From positions 1-43,759 of the forward strand of contig CAVAPB010000019.1 of NCBI GenBank assembly GCA_963590415.1: a stretch of 43,759 nt of DNA. The letters run 5' to 3'. Positions 15,816 through 24,330 of the stretch are shown piece by piece. Numbering within the stretch: the stretch's first letter is position 1; every line of letters starts with the position of its first letter. The DNA is from Fimenecus sp963590415 (GTDB taxonomy: Bacteria > Bacillota > Clostridia > Oscillospirales > Acutalibacteraceae). The notes under the pieces are model-generated. The model had not been told where the DNA came from and made no database searches. It was given only the letters and a program-made list of their open reading frames with translations. The translations under genes and the position numbers were made by a program.

Positions 15816-17315
15816 ATGCTTAACACAAGAGCTTCGGGCGTGCTTATGCACCTGTCGTCCATACCGTCAAGGTACGGTATCGGCGTTATGGGAGAGGAGA
15901 CAAAACGCTTTATAGATAAAATAAAGGATATGGGATTTTCGTATTGGCAGGTCTTGCCGCTGAATCCGCCCGATTTTTACGGCTCGCCGTATACCTCCGA
16001 TGCGGTTTTTGCAATTTCTCATATGTTTATATCTCCCGACGGACTTGTAAGGTCGGGTCTTGTCTCGGCTGAGGATACGGAACGCTCGGTATATTACGGT
16101 TCACCGTACACTGCGGATTATGAATTTGCATATTCCTCAAGGCTTGAGCTTTTGAGAAAGGCATACGTAAATACAGGAAAAGAGGTCAAGGCAGAGATCG
16201 AAAAATTCGTTTTACAAAACGAATGGTGCAGGAGCTATTCCCTTTTTATGGCGGCAAAGGAGAAGTTCAAAAACAAGCCGTGGTATGAGTGGGATAAGAA
16301 ATTTGCCTATTATGAAAATTGTCTTGAAAATGCCGAGGAGCTTAAAGACGAGGCGGCTTTTTATGCGTTTGTGCAGTATATTGCTTTTTCGCAGTGGCGT
16401 GAAATAAAGCTTTACGCAAACGACAGGGGCGTAAAAATCCTCGGCGATATGCCCATATATGTTTCAATGGACAGCGCCGATGTGTGGAGCAACAGACGCC
16501 TTTTTGAGATAGACGAAAACGATTTTTCAAAGAAAAAGGTTGCGGGAGTTCCGCCCGATTATTTTTCGGCGGACGGTCAGCTTTGGGGCAATCCGCTTTA
16601 CGATTGGGACGCAATGGAAAAGGACGGCTACAAATGGTGGGTTGACAGAATAAAGGCTTCGTTTAAGCTCTTTGATACCGTCAGAATAGACCATTTCAGG
16701 GCGTTTGCCTCATATTGGGCGGTGCCTGCCGATGCCGAAACCGCAAAGACGGGCGAGTGGCTCAAGGGTCCCGGCATGAAGCTGTTTGACAAAATAAAGC
16801 AGGAGATAGGCGAACCGCCCATAATAGCCGAGGACCTCGGAACATTCGGCGAGGATGTCGTAAAGCTGCTTGAGGACACACAGTTCCCGGGTATGCGCGT
16901 AATACAGTTCGGCTTTGACCCGAATTGCGATAGCACGCACTTGCCGCATAATTATCCCAAAAATTCCGTCGCATATGTCGGAACTCACGACAATACGACC
17001 CTTTTGGCTTGGCTTTGGGAGGCAACGCCCGAGCAGAGGAGGTTTGCGCTTGATTACTGTAATTTCAAGGGCGATAATTGGGGCGACGGCGGATATTACA
17101 GCCCGTCCTGCCGTGCGGTAATCGAAACCGTGTGGAGAAGCCCGTCGCTTATTTCGATAATATCGTTTCAGGACCTCTGCGGCTTCGGCTCGGATGCGAG
17201 AATGAATGTCCCCGGCAGGGCGTTCGGTAATTGGCAGTTCAGAACAACCGAAGAAACAGTGGGCATGGTAGACGCCGATTATTACAGATATATCAACAGG
17301 CTGTTTAAGAGATAA
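15816..17315 (+). CDS. malQ: 4-alpha-glucanotransferase (amylomaltase, GH77)
   Basis: A 499-residue cytosolic enzyme of glycoside hydrolase family 77. Hallmarks: SIPSRYGIGVMG at the start, WQVLPLNP, GDMPIYVSMDSADVW, PPDYFSADGQLWGNPLYDW, DTVRIDHFRAF (catalytic Asp), IAEDLG (catalytic Glu) and VGTHDNTTLLAWL. It transfers glucan segments between alpha-1,4-glucans and is used in maltodextrin and glycogen metabolism. The length is normal for the family. It stands alone between the sortase operon and a repeat-rich gap, with no maltose operon partners nearby. Confidence 0.96.
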   Translation: MLNTRASGVLMHLSSIPSRYGIGVMGEETKRFIDKIKDMGFSYWQVLPLNPPDFYGSPYTSDAVFAISHMFISPDGLVRSGLVSAEDTERSVYYGSPYTADYEFAYSSRLELLRKAYVNTGKEVKAEIEKFVLQNEWCRSYSLFMAAKEKFKNKPWYEWDKKFAYYENCLENAEELKDEAAFYAFVQYIAFSQWREIKLYANDRGVKILGDMPIYVSMDSADVWSNRRLFEIDENDFSKKKVAGVPPDYFSADGQLWGNPLYDWDAMEKDGYKWWVDRIKASFKLFDTVRIDHFRAFASYWAVPADAETAKTGEWLKGPGMKLFDKIKQEIGEPPIIAEDLGTFGEDVVKLLEDTQFPGMRVIQFGFDPNCDSTHLPHNYPKNSVAYVGTHDNTTLLAWLWEATPEQRRFALDYCNFKGDNWGDGGYYSPSCRAVIETVWRSPSLISIISFQDLCGFGSDARMNVPGRAFGNWQFRTTEETVGMVDADYYRYINRLFKR

Positions 17316-17398
17316 TGATATATAGCGTTTTGGATTGATTTGCCGTAGGGATAGCCCTTGCGTGCAAGGTAAGAGTGAATAGTGAAGAGTGAATAGGT

Positions 17399-17450
17399 GT
17401 GGGTGCTTCGCACGGATTAAAAATTATAACGAACAGCGTAGGGCGGGGGC
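17399..17450 (+). repeat. 52-bp direct repeat, copy 1
   Basis: It runs from GTGGGTGCTTCGCACGG to GTAGGGCGGGGGC and is repeated exactly 100 bp downstream. Variant copies (ATAGCAAACTGTGTAGG in place of ATAACGAACAGCGTAGG) occur near 43280 and 43698. Confidence 0.9.
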
Positions 17451-17498
17451 AGCACCCTTGCGGGTGAGTGAATAATGAAAAATGAAAAATGAAGAATT

Positions 17499-17550
17499 GT
17501 GGGTGCTTCGCACGGATTAAAAATTATAACGAACAGCGTAGGGCGGGGGC
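17499..17550 (+). repeat. 52-bp direct repeat, copy 2
   Basis: Identical to 17399-17450. It continues into a GGGCGGGGGCTTGCTCCCGCC hairpin, a short element also found at about 42899, 43317 and 43735. Confidence 0.9.
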
Positions 17551-17590
17551 TTGCTCCCGCCGTTAATTTAATTAAAATGCTCGCAAAACT

Positions 17591-17730
17591 AAGCCTTCCT
17601 CTGACGAGGAAGGTGGCACGCCGCAGGCGTGACGAAAGGAGAGACGCAAGTTATATCAAATTTTCGTTATCTCTCCCTCAGTCATTTTTCAGAAGAAAAA
17701 TGACAGCTCCCTCGTCAGAGGGAGCCTGTG
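17591..17730. repeat. MITE-like palindromic element, about 140 bp
   Basis: The left end AAGCCTTCCTCTGACGAGG and the right end CCTCGTCAGAGGGAGCCTG are imperfect inverted copies sharing CCTCTGACGAGG. Each end is itself palindromic. Inside are a GGCACGCCGCAGGCGTGAC hairpin and a GTCATTTTTC/GAAAAATGAC hairpin. No ORF for mobility is present. This element type is familiar from Ruminococcaceae genomes; a reduced relative lies near 43087. Confidence 0.75.
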
Positions 17731-17798
17731 ATTGCAATGTGGCTTGGGGCACCGCACAAAATCGACCGGCACAATCAAATTGTATTATATATTATATC

Positions 17799-17869
17799 GT
17801 AGGGCGAACTGTGTTCGCTCGCTTTTAATGTCAGCAGAAATTTGACGGGCGACCGCAGGTCGCCCCTAC
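17799..17869 (-). repeat. 71-bp inverted-end repeat element, copy A
   Basis: GTAGGGCGAACTG...GGTCGCCCCTAC has terminal inverted repeats of about 10 bp and two inner hairpins. It is the reverse complement of the 71-bp element at 42987-43057, with identical length. Confidence 0.85.
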
Positions 17870-17950
17870 GGGTTGCGATGCTGCATCGGGTAGGGCGGGG
17901 CTTGCCCCCGCCCTACCCTTCACTGTCGCTAACAACTTTTACAGATTTAC

Positions 17951-17977
17951 GGACAGGGGCGAACCCCGTCCCTACGG
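17951..17977 (-). repeat. 27-bp palindromic repeat, inverted copy of 42861-42887
   Basis: GGACAGGGGCGAACCCCGTC and the next 7 bases match, with two differences, the reverse complement of the 27 bases at 42861-42887. Confidence 0.75.
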
Positions 17978-18020
17978 ATTCTGCGGTAGGACATTACATA
18001 TCAACTGTCAGCACAGCATA

Positions 18021-18051
18021 AAAATCCCCGGGATTTATTCAAATCCCGGGG
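18021..18051 (-). terminator. intrinsic terminator of the lipase-dockerin gene
   Basis: An 11-bp perfect stem, CCCCGGGATTT (18026-18036) with AAATCCCGGGG (18041-18051). On the minus strand it is followed by ATTTTT. Confidence 0.9.
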
Positions 18052-18079
18052 GTAAGTCGTTTATAAGCCTTTATTCAAT

Positions 18080-19747
18080 TCAGTGCGCCGCAATATAGGT
18101 CAGAATGTTCTTTGCGTCAATGATTGAAACGCTGCCGTCGCAGTTCATATCGGCAGCCCAAGCCTGTTTGTCGTCAAGCTTTGAAAGCTCCGCAACATGA
18201 CGAAGTACAAGCTTTGCGTCGAAAAGTGAAATCCTACCGTCTGTGTTTACATCTCCGTCGGCGCCTGAAAGGGGTGAAAGGATATGGGCGTTTCTGTCAT
18301 AAACCATAAACTGCGGGAATTTTGCGTTTGAATAAACATCCGTTCCGACAGGTGCGGTAAGTATCCATTTGAAGAATTCGCAGTTGTCGTTTGCGCCGTT
18401 GTTGCTGTATTCAACATGCTTCATATCCTTTATAAACCAAGTGTTGTCGGGGAGATAAGCGGTGCTTGCGTCAATGATTTTATCGTATGAAACGTATGGA
18501 GCTTTTTTGGTTATGTTAAGCGTTTTTCCGTAATCGGCAACGGTCGCAAAGCCGCTCGTGTGTAAAGTCTCGATAACCTGATCGCTCATAAGGTATGAGG
18601 CGGTGGTTACGGGAGATGTCTGCATATTGTAATGGGAAACTATCGAAACGCAAATACCGTCTGCCTTTGCCTGTTTAAGAATCGAACCGATTTTTGACTG
18701 AACATTGTAATGATAATCGTCAATTCTGTTTTTGAAGATTTCTCTCTGCTCGGGCGTACCCTCGTTCATACGGTCAAACATAAATCTCTTTGCCGAGGTG
18801 TAGCACGAATCGGGGACAAATGCCCAAAAGCCCGTGTTATAGCCGAAAAGCGGAATAAGACATTCGGAATAAACTCTGTCACCGTCATATTTGAGAAGAT
18901 CGTTGAGAATAGGAAGTATTTTTTCAACGATTCCCGTCTTTGAGAGAACGGCACTGATTTTATCATCGCCGATTGATTCCGTGATTATGTTGTAAAGCCC
19001 GTCGGGGTCAACCTCAATCTCACCCGTAAAGAGCTTGCCGACCATTTCAAGTCCGGTGTAAGCCGAAGAGAGCATTGTGATGTTGCTCAAATCCTCATAA
19101 CCGTATTTTGCGAGGTATGACGCCATAACGGCGCCACCCATACTGATGCCGGAAATAGAAATTTTATCGTGTCCCGAGGTCTTTTTGATGTTTTCGACAT
19201 AGTCGTGAATTTCATCGGCAAGAATAAGCGGGTCAATACGCCAGTCCAGCCCGTAAACCCAAACATGATCCTTGCCCACTGCATCGCAGGCAATATCAAC
19301 TATATCGTTATTGAAAACCTCTTTGACATGGGCATAGTCATAGTCGGAAACGGGACCGGTAAACTGATCGATGACAGTAACATCGGTGTTTTTCGGCTCG
19401 CCGTCGGGAGTGCAGGCGATAGGTCCGAGCAATTCGTTTGCTATCGGAAGAAATTCGTCGCAGAATTTGTCATAGTCAGCCTGTGTCCTGCTCGAAGAAA
19501 GAAGGGTTGTAAGGCTCGGAAGAGCTTTTTCAACCGCTTTTGCTATCGAGTCCGCGTCTGGAGCCCAGACGCCTTTGCCTGTTGAAGTGTCAATGAGCTG
19601 ATACTGTGAAAATCCCGAAATTACAAGCAGGGGACTTTTACCGCAGCTGCATGACTTGCCTGCCGCAAGGGACGGCGACATGCAACAAAAGACAATAACC
19701 AAGGACAAAATAACGCTAAAAACTTTTTTTGAGATTTTTTTTGACAT
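18080..19747 (-). CDS. secreted lipase-like alpha/beta hydrolase with C-terminal dockerin
   Basis: A 555-residue secreted protein. The signal peptide is residues 1-28 (MSKKISKKVFSVILS...SLAAG). An alpha/beta-hydrolase domain of the lipase/LCAT type follows; the nucleophile elbow G-I-S-M-G lies near residue 200 in ISISGISMGGAV, after a YGLDWRIDP segment typical of that group. Residues about 496-553 are a type I dockerin with two calcium loops (GDVNTDGRISLFDAKLV and ADMNCDGSVSIIDAKNI). Dockerins bind cohesins, so this enzyme should be carried on a scaffold or surface protein. Likely reaction: hydrolysis of lipid or other esters. The gene has its own promoter and terminator. Confidence 0.85.
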   Translation of the reverse strand: MSKKISKKVFSVILSLVIVFCCMSPSLAAGKSCSCGKSPLLVISGFSQYQLIDTSTGKGVWAPDADSIAKAVEKALPSLTTLLSSSRTQADYDKFCDEFLPIANELLGPIACTPDGEPKNTDVTVIDQFTGPVSDYDYAHVKEVFNNDIVDIACDAVGKDHVWVYGLDWRIDPLILADEIHDYVENIKKTSGHDKISISGISMGGAVMASYLAKYGYEDLSNITMLSSAYTGLEMVGKLFTGEIEVDPDGLYNIITESIGDDKISAVLSKTGIVEKILPILNDLLKYDGDRVYSECLIPLFGYNTGFWAFVPDSCYTSAKRFMFDRMNEGTPEQREIFKNRIDDYHYNVQSKIGSILKQAKADGICVSIVSHYNMQTSPVTTASYLMSDQVIETLHTSGFATVADYGKTLNITKKAPYVSYDKIIDASTAYLPDNTWFIKDMKHVEYSNNGANDNCEFFKWILTAPVGTDVYSNAKFPQFMVYDRNAHILSPLSGADGDVNTDGRISLFDAKLVLRHVAELSKLDDKQAWAADMNCDGSVSIIDAKNILTYIAAH

Positions 19748-19779
19748 TATACTTCCTCCTCGTATGTAAATACAAAGTT

Positions 19780-19808
19780 ATTGTATCATATTGTTGTGTC
19801 GAGCGCAA
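19780..19808 (-). promoter_or_regulatory. sigma-A-type promoter of the lipase-dockerin gene
   Basis: Minus strand: TTGCGC (plus 19803-19808), 17-nt spacer, TACAAT (plus 19780-19785). GAGGAGG precedes the start codon at 19747. Confidence 0.55.
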
Positions 19809-19830
19809 TATTTTTATATTTTGCACAAAA

Positions 19831-20751
19831 TTAAAAGACGGTTTCAACGGTTTTTGTACATTTATACGGCGAATACCTCCAGTAATCAATATGTCTTGAG
19901 TTTATAAAATATTTGTATTTTCTGTTTTCACAGCGGGCGTAGTCGGTGCTGACAATTATGAGCTTTATTTTCATTTTTTCGGAATTTACGCTTTTTATAA
20001 ACACACTTGCGCTTTGTCCCGGCTCAACGCCCTCGACATATTCGGCAAGTCCGGCAAGATTGGGCGCCAGCTCGACAAAAATACCGTACGGCTCTACCGA
20101 ACGGACAATACCTGTAACCGTTTCGCCCGAATTGAAGCTTGCGACATTTTCCTCCCATGTTCCGAGCAGCTCCCTGTGGGATAATGTTATTCTGCCGTTT
20201 TCGTCAATATTGCGAACTACAGCCTTGATATTTTGGTCGATATAAAATCTTGCGTTCGGATTCGGTATTCTTGAAACCGAGACGGAGTTTATGGGCAGGA
20301 GGGCGGTTATGCCCCTGCCTATGTCGCAGAAGACTCCGAACGGTTCTATGTGCGTAATCCTTGCGTCTATTATGTCTCCCGGAACAAGCTTTGACACATA
20401 ATTCAGGCGGCAGTCCTTTTGCGCTTCGGTTCTGCTTAAAATCGCAACGGGCTTTTCACCCGACTCATCCGTTTCGGTTATGTAAAAGCCCGTAGGCTTG
20501 TTTACCCTTGAGATTATTGCGATATCCTTTACGCTGCCGTCCTTTATGCCTTCGGCACATTCGTCGTGGGGCATAAAGCCGCTTATTTTTCCGAATTTGA
20601 AGTGCAGATTGTGCGCACTGTCGCACATAAGCGCACGCGCTTCAAGATAACGCCGTTTTTCGCAAGCCTCTTTAAGCAAATTTTCGTTTGTAAGTATTTT
20701 CTCCGTTTCTCGTAAATTGAAAACGGTTCCTTCGGGTAAATATTTTTCCAT
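19831..20751 (-). CDS. S1-domain RNA-binding protein (RpsA-like)
   Basis: A 306-residue protein. Two clear S1 OB-folds are seen at about residues 120-190 (VPGDIIDARITHIEPFGVFCDIG, ending GRITLSHREL) and 205-270 (FNSGETVTGIVRSVEPYGIFVELAP). The N-terminal 110 residues may hold a third, diverged copy. The SHREL/WEENV arrangement is that of ribosomal protein S1 relatives in Clostridia. The C-terminal 35 residues are basic and aromatic and unlike the family. It is too short for full S1 and may be a stand-alone translation-associated factor. It is divergent from yyzM. Confidence 0.8.
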   Translation of the reverse strand: MEKYLPEGTVFNLRETEKILTNENLLKEACEKRRYLEARALMCDSAHNLHFKFGKISGFMPHDECAEGIKDGSVKDIAIISRVNKPTGFYITETDESGEKPVAILSRTEAQKDCRLNYVSKLVPGDIIDARITHIEPFGVFCDIGRGITALLPINSVSVSRIPNPNARFYIDQNIKAVVRNIDENGRITLSHRELLGTWEENVASFNSGETVTGIVRSVEPYGIFVELAPNLAGLAEYVEGVEPGQSASVFIKSVNSEKMKIKLIIVSTDYARCENRKYKYFINSRHIDYWRYSPYKCTKTVETVF

Positions 20752-20895
20752 AATGATTACCGTGCCTTTCAGGTTTCTGATATTTTTGCAATTTACTCAT
20801 AAATTTATATGCCCGAAGAGATGAATTGAGAATTGCGGTGTTTAATTTTTTTCGATAGTGTGATACAATATATAAAAATGCTCGGGAGGTATATT

Positions 20896-21093
20896 ATGGA
20901 CGTGCGTGTAGGCGACGAGCTTGTAATGAAAAAGGCGCACCCTTGCGGCGAGAACAGGTTTGAGGTTCTGCGCTCGGGTATCGATTTCAGATTGCGCTGT
21001 AAAAAATGCGGACGGGAAGTAATGGTTCCCCGTGTAAAAATAGAAAAAAATATAAAGAAAATTATTCGTGAGGAAGCAACGGATGACAGATAA
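20896..21093 (+). CDS. yyzM: DUF951 family small protein (YyzM)
   Basis: From ATG 20896 (GGGAGG 6 nt upstream) the product is 65 residues. It matches the DUF951/YyzM pattern: VGDELVMKKAHPCG, FEVLR, DFRLRCKKCGREVMVPR. The conserved HPCG and CxxC cysteines may bind zinc. The function is unknown. Its 3' end overlaps the start of prfA by 11 nt, so the two are translated together. Confidence 0.88.
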   Translation: MDVRVGDELVMKKAHPCGENRFEVLRSGIDFRLRCKKCGREVMVPRVKIEKNIKKIIREEATDDR

Positions 21094-22153
21094 GCTTAAC
21101 GGTATAGAGGAAAGATACGAAAAGATAAACGAGCTTCTCTGCTCGCCCGATATAATAAGCAATCAGCAGGAATATGCGAAGCTTATGAAGGAGCAGAAGA
21201 ATTTGACGCCCGTTGTCGAAAAGTTCAGGGAATATAAAAAATACGAAAACACGCTTGAGGAGTCTAAACAGCTGCTTGACGCAGGCGGACTTGACAAGGA
21301 TTTCAGAGAGCTTGTTCAGGAGGAATACGAGCAGGCAAAGACCGATGTCGAGCGTTGCTCGGAGGAGCTTAAGGTTCTGCTTTTGCCGAAAGACCCCAAC
21401 GACGACAGGAATGTCATTGTCGAGATAAGAGGCGGCGCAGGCGGAGAAGAGGCGGCGCTTTTTGCGGGCGAGCTTTTCAGAATGTATTCAATGTACGCCC
21501 AGTCGAAGGGCTTTAAGGTCGAAATTTTGTCCGAAAACCCGACGGAGCTCGGCGGATATAAGGAAATTGTTTTCAGCGTCGAGGGCGAGGGCGCATATTC
21601 ACGCTTTAAGTTTGAGAGCGGAGTGCACCGTGTTCAGCGTGTCCCCGAGACCGAAAGTCAGGGCAGGATACAGACCTCCACCGCTACGGTTGCGGTTTTG
21701 CCCGAGGCGGAGGATGTGGACATTGAGCTTGACCCGGCGGACTTGCAGATAGACGTGTTCCGTTCCTCGGGAGCGGGCGGTCAGAAGGTAAACAAAACCT
21801 CGTCAGCAATCCGTGTAACGCATATTCCGACGGGAATGGTGGTCGAATGTCAGGACGAGCGAAGCCAGTACAAAAACAAGGACAAGGCGTTAAAGGTTCT
21901 GCGTTCAAGACTGCTTGAAATCGAGCAGGCGAAGCACGACGCTGAAATTGCGGGCGCAAGAAAGGCGCAGGTAGGCACGGGCGACAGAAGCGAGAGAATA
22001 AGGACATATAACTTCCCGCAGGGCAGGGTGTCCGACCACAGAATAGGACTTACCCTCTATAAAATCGAGCAGATAATGAACGGCGACCTTGACGAGATAA
22101 TCGACGCTCTTATCACGGCCGATACGGCTGAAAAATTAAAGGCAGAGGAATAA
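21083..22153 (+). CDS. prfA: peptide chain release factor 1
   Basis: From ATG 21083 (GAGGAAG upstream) the product is 356 residues. It has the GGQ motif (SSGAGGQKVNKTSSA) that triggers peptide release and the PxT stop-codon tripeptide in VPETES, which marks RF1 (UAA/UAG) rather than RF2. It overlaps yyzM. In many Clostridia prmC, the methylase of the GGQ glutamine, follows prfA; here tsaC follows directly, so prmC must lie elsewhere. Confidence 0.96.
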   Translation: MTDKLNGIEERYEKINELLCSPDIISNQQEYAKLMKEQKNLTPVVEKFREYKKYENTLEESKQLLDAGGLDKDFRELVQEEYEQAKTDVERCSEELKVLLLPKDPNDDRNVIVEIRGGAGGEEAALFAGELFRMYSMYAQSKGFKVEILSENPTELGGYKEIVFSVEGEGAYSRFKFESGVHRVQRVPETESQGRIQTSTATVAVLPEAEDVDIELDPADLQIDVFRSSGAGGQKVNKTSSAIRVTHIPTGMVVECQDERSQYKNKDKALKVLRSRLLEIEQAKHDAEIAGARKAQVGTGDRSERIRTYNFPQGRVSDHRIGLTLYKIEQIMNGDLDEIIDALITADTAEKLKAEE

Positions 22154-22157
22154 TTTG

Positions 22158-23171
22158 ATGACTACTCGGGTAATTGACATCAGAACAGACAAAAAAGAGG
22201 CTTTGAGCGAGGCGGCAAGGCTTATCAAGGCGGGCGAGGTTGTGGGTATTCCGACCGAAACCGTTTACGGACTTGCGGCAAATGCGCTTGACGGCGAAGC
22301 GGTCAAAAAAATATATGTCGCAAAGGGCAGACCGTCGGACAATCCTCTTATAGTGCACATCTCCGACATTTCCGAGCTTGAGCCGCTCGTAAAGGAAGTG
22401 CCCGAAAAGGTAAAAATGATGGCTCAAAAGTTCTGGCCCGGACCGCTTACAATGATTATGAAAAAAAGCGATTTAATTCCGAGCGTTACCTCGGGAGGGC
22501 TTGAAACGGTTGCGGTGCGTATGCCGAAATCGGAGTATGCGAGGAAGATAATCAAGGCTTGCGCTTTGCCGCTTGCTGCTCCGAGCGCAAATCTTTCGGG
22601 AAGCCCGAGCCCGACTAACGCAAAATATGTTCTTGACGATATGGACGGCAGGGTTCCGCTTATAATCGACGGCGGAAGCTGTGAAATCGGCGTGGAATCG
22701 ACCGTCATCACATTTGCGACGGAAAAGCCCACGCTTTTAAGACCGGGCGGCGTTACCGTTGAGCAAATCGAGGCTCTTATAGGAGAAATCGACATTGCTT
22801 CGGCGGTTCTCAACAGGCTTGCCGACGGCGAACAGGCGGCGTCTCCGGGTATGAAATACAAGCATTATGCGCCGAGAGCAGACATAACAATAGTTAAGGG
22901 CAGTCTTGAAAAATTCGTTGATTTTGTCAAGGACAAGGATTGCTTTGCGCTCTGCTTTGAGGGCGAGGAAAAATATTTTGAAAATTCCGTTACATACGGT
23001 AAAGCGGGCGACGGGCTTTCGGAGGCGAACAGGCTTTTTGACGCATTGCGTGAGCTCGACGAAAGTGGCGCAAAGACCGTTTACGCAAGATGCCCCGAAA
23101 TAAGCGGAGTGGGTCTTGCGGTATATAACAGGCTTATCCGTTCGGCGGGTTTTAAGATAAAGGAACCGTGA
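22158..23171 (+). CDS. tsaC: threonylcarbamoyl-AMP synthase, Sua5 type
   Basis: A 337-residue protein starting at ATG 22158 (GAGGAA 7 nt upstream; the in-frame TTG at 22155 is less likely). Residues about 15-200 are the YrdC/Sua5 catalytic domain (GIPTETVYGLAANAL, KGRPSDNPL, AAPSANLSGSPSPT, STVI, LRPGGVT). The rest is the Sua5 C-terminal domain after a PGMKYKHYAPRA linker. It makes threonylcarbamoyl-AMP for the t6A modification of tRNAs that read ANN codons. It starts 4 nt after prfA. Confidence 0.95.
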   Translation: MTTRVIDIRTDKKEALSEAARLIKAGEVVGIPTETVYGLAANALDGEAVKKIYVAKGRPSDNPLIVHISDISELEPLVKEVPEKVKMMAQKFWPGPLTMIMKKSDLIPSVTSGGLETVAVRMPKSEYARKIIKACALPLAAPSANLSGSPSPTNAKYVLDDMDGRVPLIIDGGSCEIGVESTVITFATEKPTLLRPGGVTVEQIEALIGEIDIASAVLNRLADGEQAASPGMKYKHYAPRADITIVKGSLEKFVDFVKDKDCFALCFEGEEKYFENSVTYGKAGDGLSEANRLFDALRELDESGAKTVYARCPEISGVGLAVYNRLIRSAGFKIKEP

Positions 23172-23172
23172 T

Positions 23173-23757
23173 ATGAAGATTATCGGACTTACGGGTCAGA
23201 CGGGCGCAGGTAAATCGACCGTTGCAAAGGCTCTTGAAAAATCGGGATATTACCATATCGACGCCGACCGTGTCGCAAAGGATGTGATAAACGCCGATAA
23301 AGGCGTTATCGTCGCTCTTTCACGGGAATACGGTGCGGATATTGTGCTGTCGGACGGTACTGTTGACAGAAAGCTGCTTGCAAAAAGGGCGTTTTCGTCA
23401 AAGCAAAATACCGAAAGATTGAGCGCAATAACTCACCCCGCCGTTGTCGAATATATCAAGGGTATAATTTCAAAAAAGGAAAAAGAGGATATTCCGGGCG
23501 TAACCGTTGACGCCATAGGACTTTTTGAGAGCGGACTTTCAAAAATCTGCGATACGAACATCTGCGTTGTCGCGCCCGAGGAAATACGCCTTGACAGAAT
23601 AATTAAACGGGATAAAATATCTCTTGAGAGCGCAAGGCAGCGAATATCGGCGCAAAAGAGCGAGGACTTTTTCCTTGCAAACGCCGACAGGGTTGTAAAA
23701 AACTATCCGCCTTACGGACTTTCGGAGCAGATAAAGGAAATTATCAACGATGACTAA
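23173..23757 (+). CDS. coaE: dephospho-CoA kinase
   Basis: A 194-residue protein with P-loop GLTGQTGAGKST at residues 4-15, the DADRVAKDV segment and the lid RIIKRDKISLESARQRISAQ. It catalyses the last step of coenzyme A synthesis, ATP-dependent phosphorylation of dephospho-CoA. It begins one base after the tsaC stop codon and overlaps the next gene by 8 nt, so it is inside a tightly coupled operon. Confidence 0.95.
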   Translation: MKIIGLTGQTGAGKSTVAKALEKSGYYHIDADRVAKDVINADKGVIVALSREYGADIVLSDGTVDRKLLAKRAFSSKQNTERLSAITHPAVVEYIKGIISKKEKEDIPGVTVDAIGLFESGLSKICDTNICVVAPEEIRLDRIIKRDKISLESARQRISAQKSEDFFLANADRVVKNYPPYGLSEQIKEIINDD

Positions 23758-24328
23758 ACAAAAAAAGACAGCGTTATTGAAAATAATCGCCCTGGTTCTT
23801 GCGTTTGCCGCTGTTGTTTCCGCTGTGACCGTAATTTTGCTGAGGGTCGGTTATAAGCATAGATACCCGCAAAAATACACAGAATATATAGAGAAATACG
23901 CCGAAGAGTATTCGGTGCCTGTGAATTTGCTTTATGCCACAATAAAGGTCGAAAGCGGTTTTGACGAAAAGGCAAAATCAGAGGTGGGCGCAATAGGTCT
24001 TACTCAGATAATGCCCGACACCCTCGCATGGCTTCAGACGAAAACAGGCGAAAAATATACCGAATCGGATTTGGCAAATCCGGAGATTTCCGTAAAATAC
24101 TGTGCGTTTTTCTATTCTATACTGCTTGAAAAATTCGGAGACACGGAAACCGCCGTAGCGGCATATCATGCGGGAATAAACAGAGTTGACGGCTGGCTTA
24201 AAAATTCGGAGTATTCAAGCGACGGCGTAACGCTTGACAAAATCCCGTCAAGGGCAACTGCGCACTATGTAAGCAAGGTAACAAAAGCCGTAAATGTTTA
24301 CGGCAATCTGTATAAAGAGGAGCAATGA
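23750..24328 (+). CDS. membrane-anchored lytic transglycosylase (SLT domain)
   Basis: A 192-residue protein with an N-terminal membrane anchor (about 8-31) and an extracellular SLT/Slt70-like domain. The catalytic glutamate lies in ATIKVESGFDEKA, followed by GAIGLTQIMPDT, NPEISVKYCAFF and AVAAYHAGINRVDGW, all family hallmarks. It cleaves peptidoglycan between MurNAc and GlcNAc. It overlaps coaE by 8 nt. The same gene order (coaE, slt) recurs in Clostridia. Confidence 0.93.
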   Translation: MTKQKKTALLKIIALVLAFAAVVSAVTVILLRVGYKHRYPQKYTEYIEKYAEEYSVPVNLLYATIKVESGFDEKAKSEVGAIGLTQIMPDTLAWLQTKTGEKYTESDLANPEISVKYCAFFYSILLEKFGDTETAVAAYHAGINRVDGWLKNSEYSSDGVTLDKIPSRATAHYVSKVTKAVNVYGNLYKEEQ

Positions 24329-24330
24329 AA

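Larger units (their letters stand above)
17316..18079. repeat. intergenic repeat cluster without genes
   Basis: About 760 bp between convergent malQ and the lipase gene hold no credible gene. The stretch is a patchwork of palindromic and direct repeats (listed separately), several of which recur after 42850. Open frames here run through the repeats and lack family features. A terminator for the minus-strand gene lies at its right end. Confidence 0.8.

Noticed and set aside
17499..17828. 109-residue plus-strand ORF after malQ
   Set aside because: It runs through the intergenic repeats, including hairpins, has no family features and shares its sequence with non-coding repeats near the window end.
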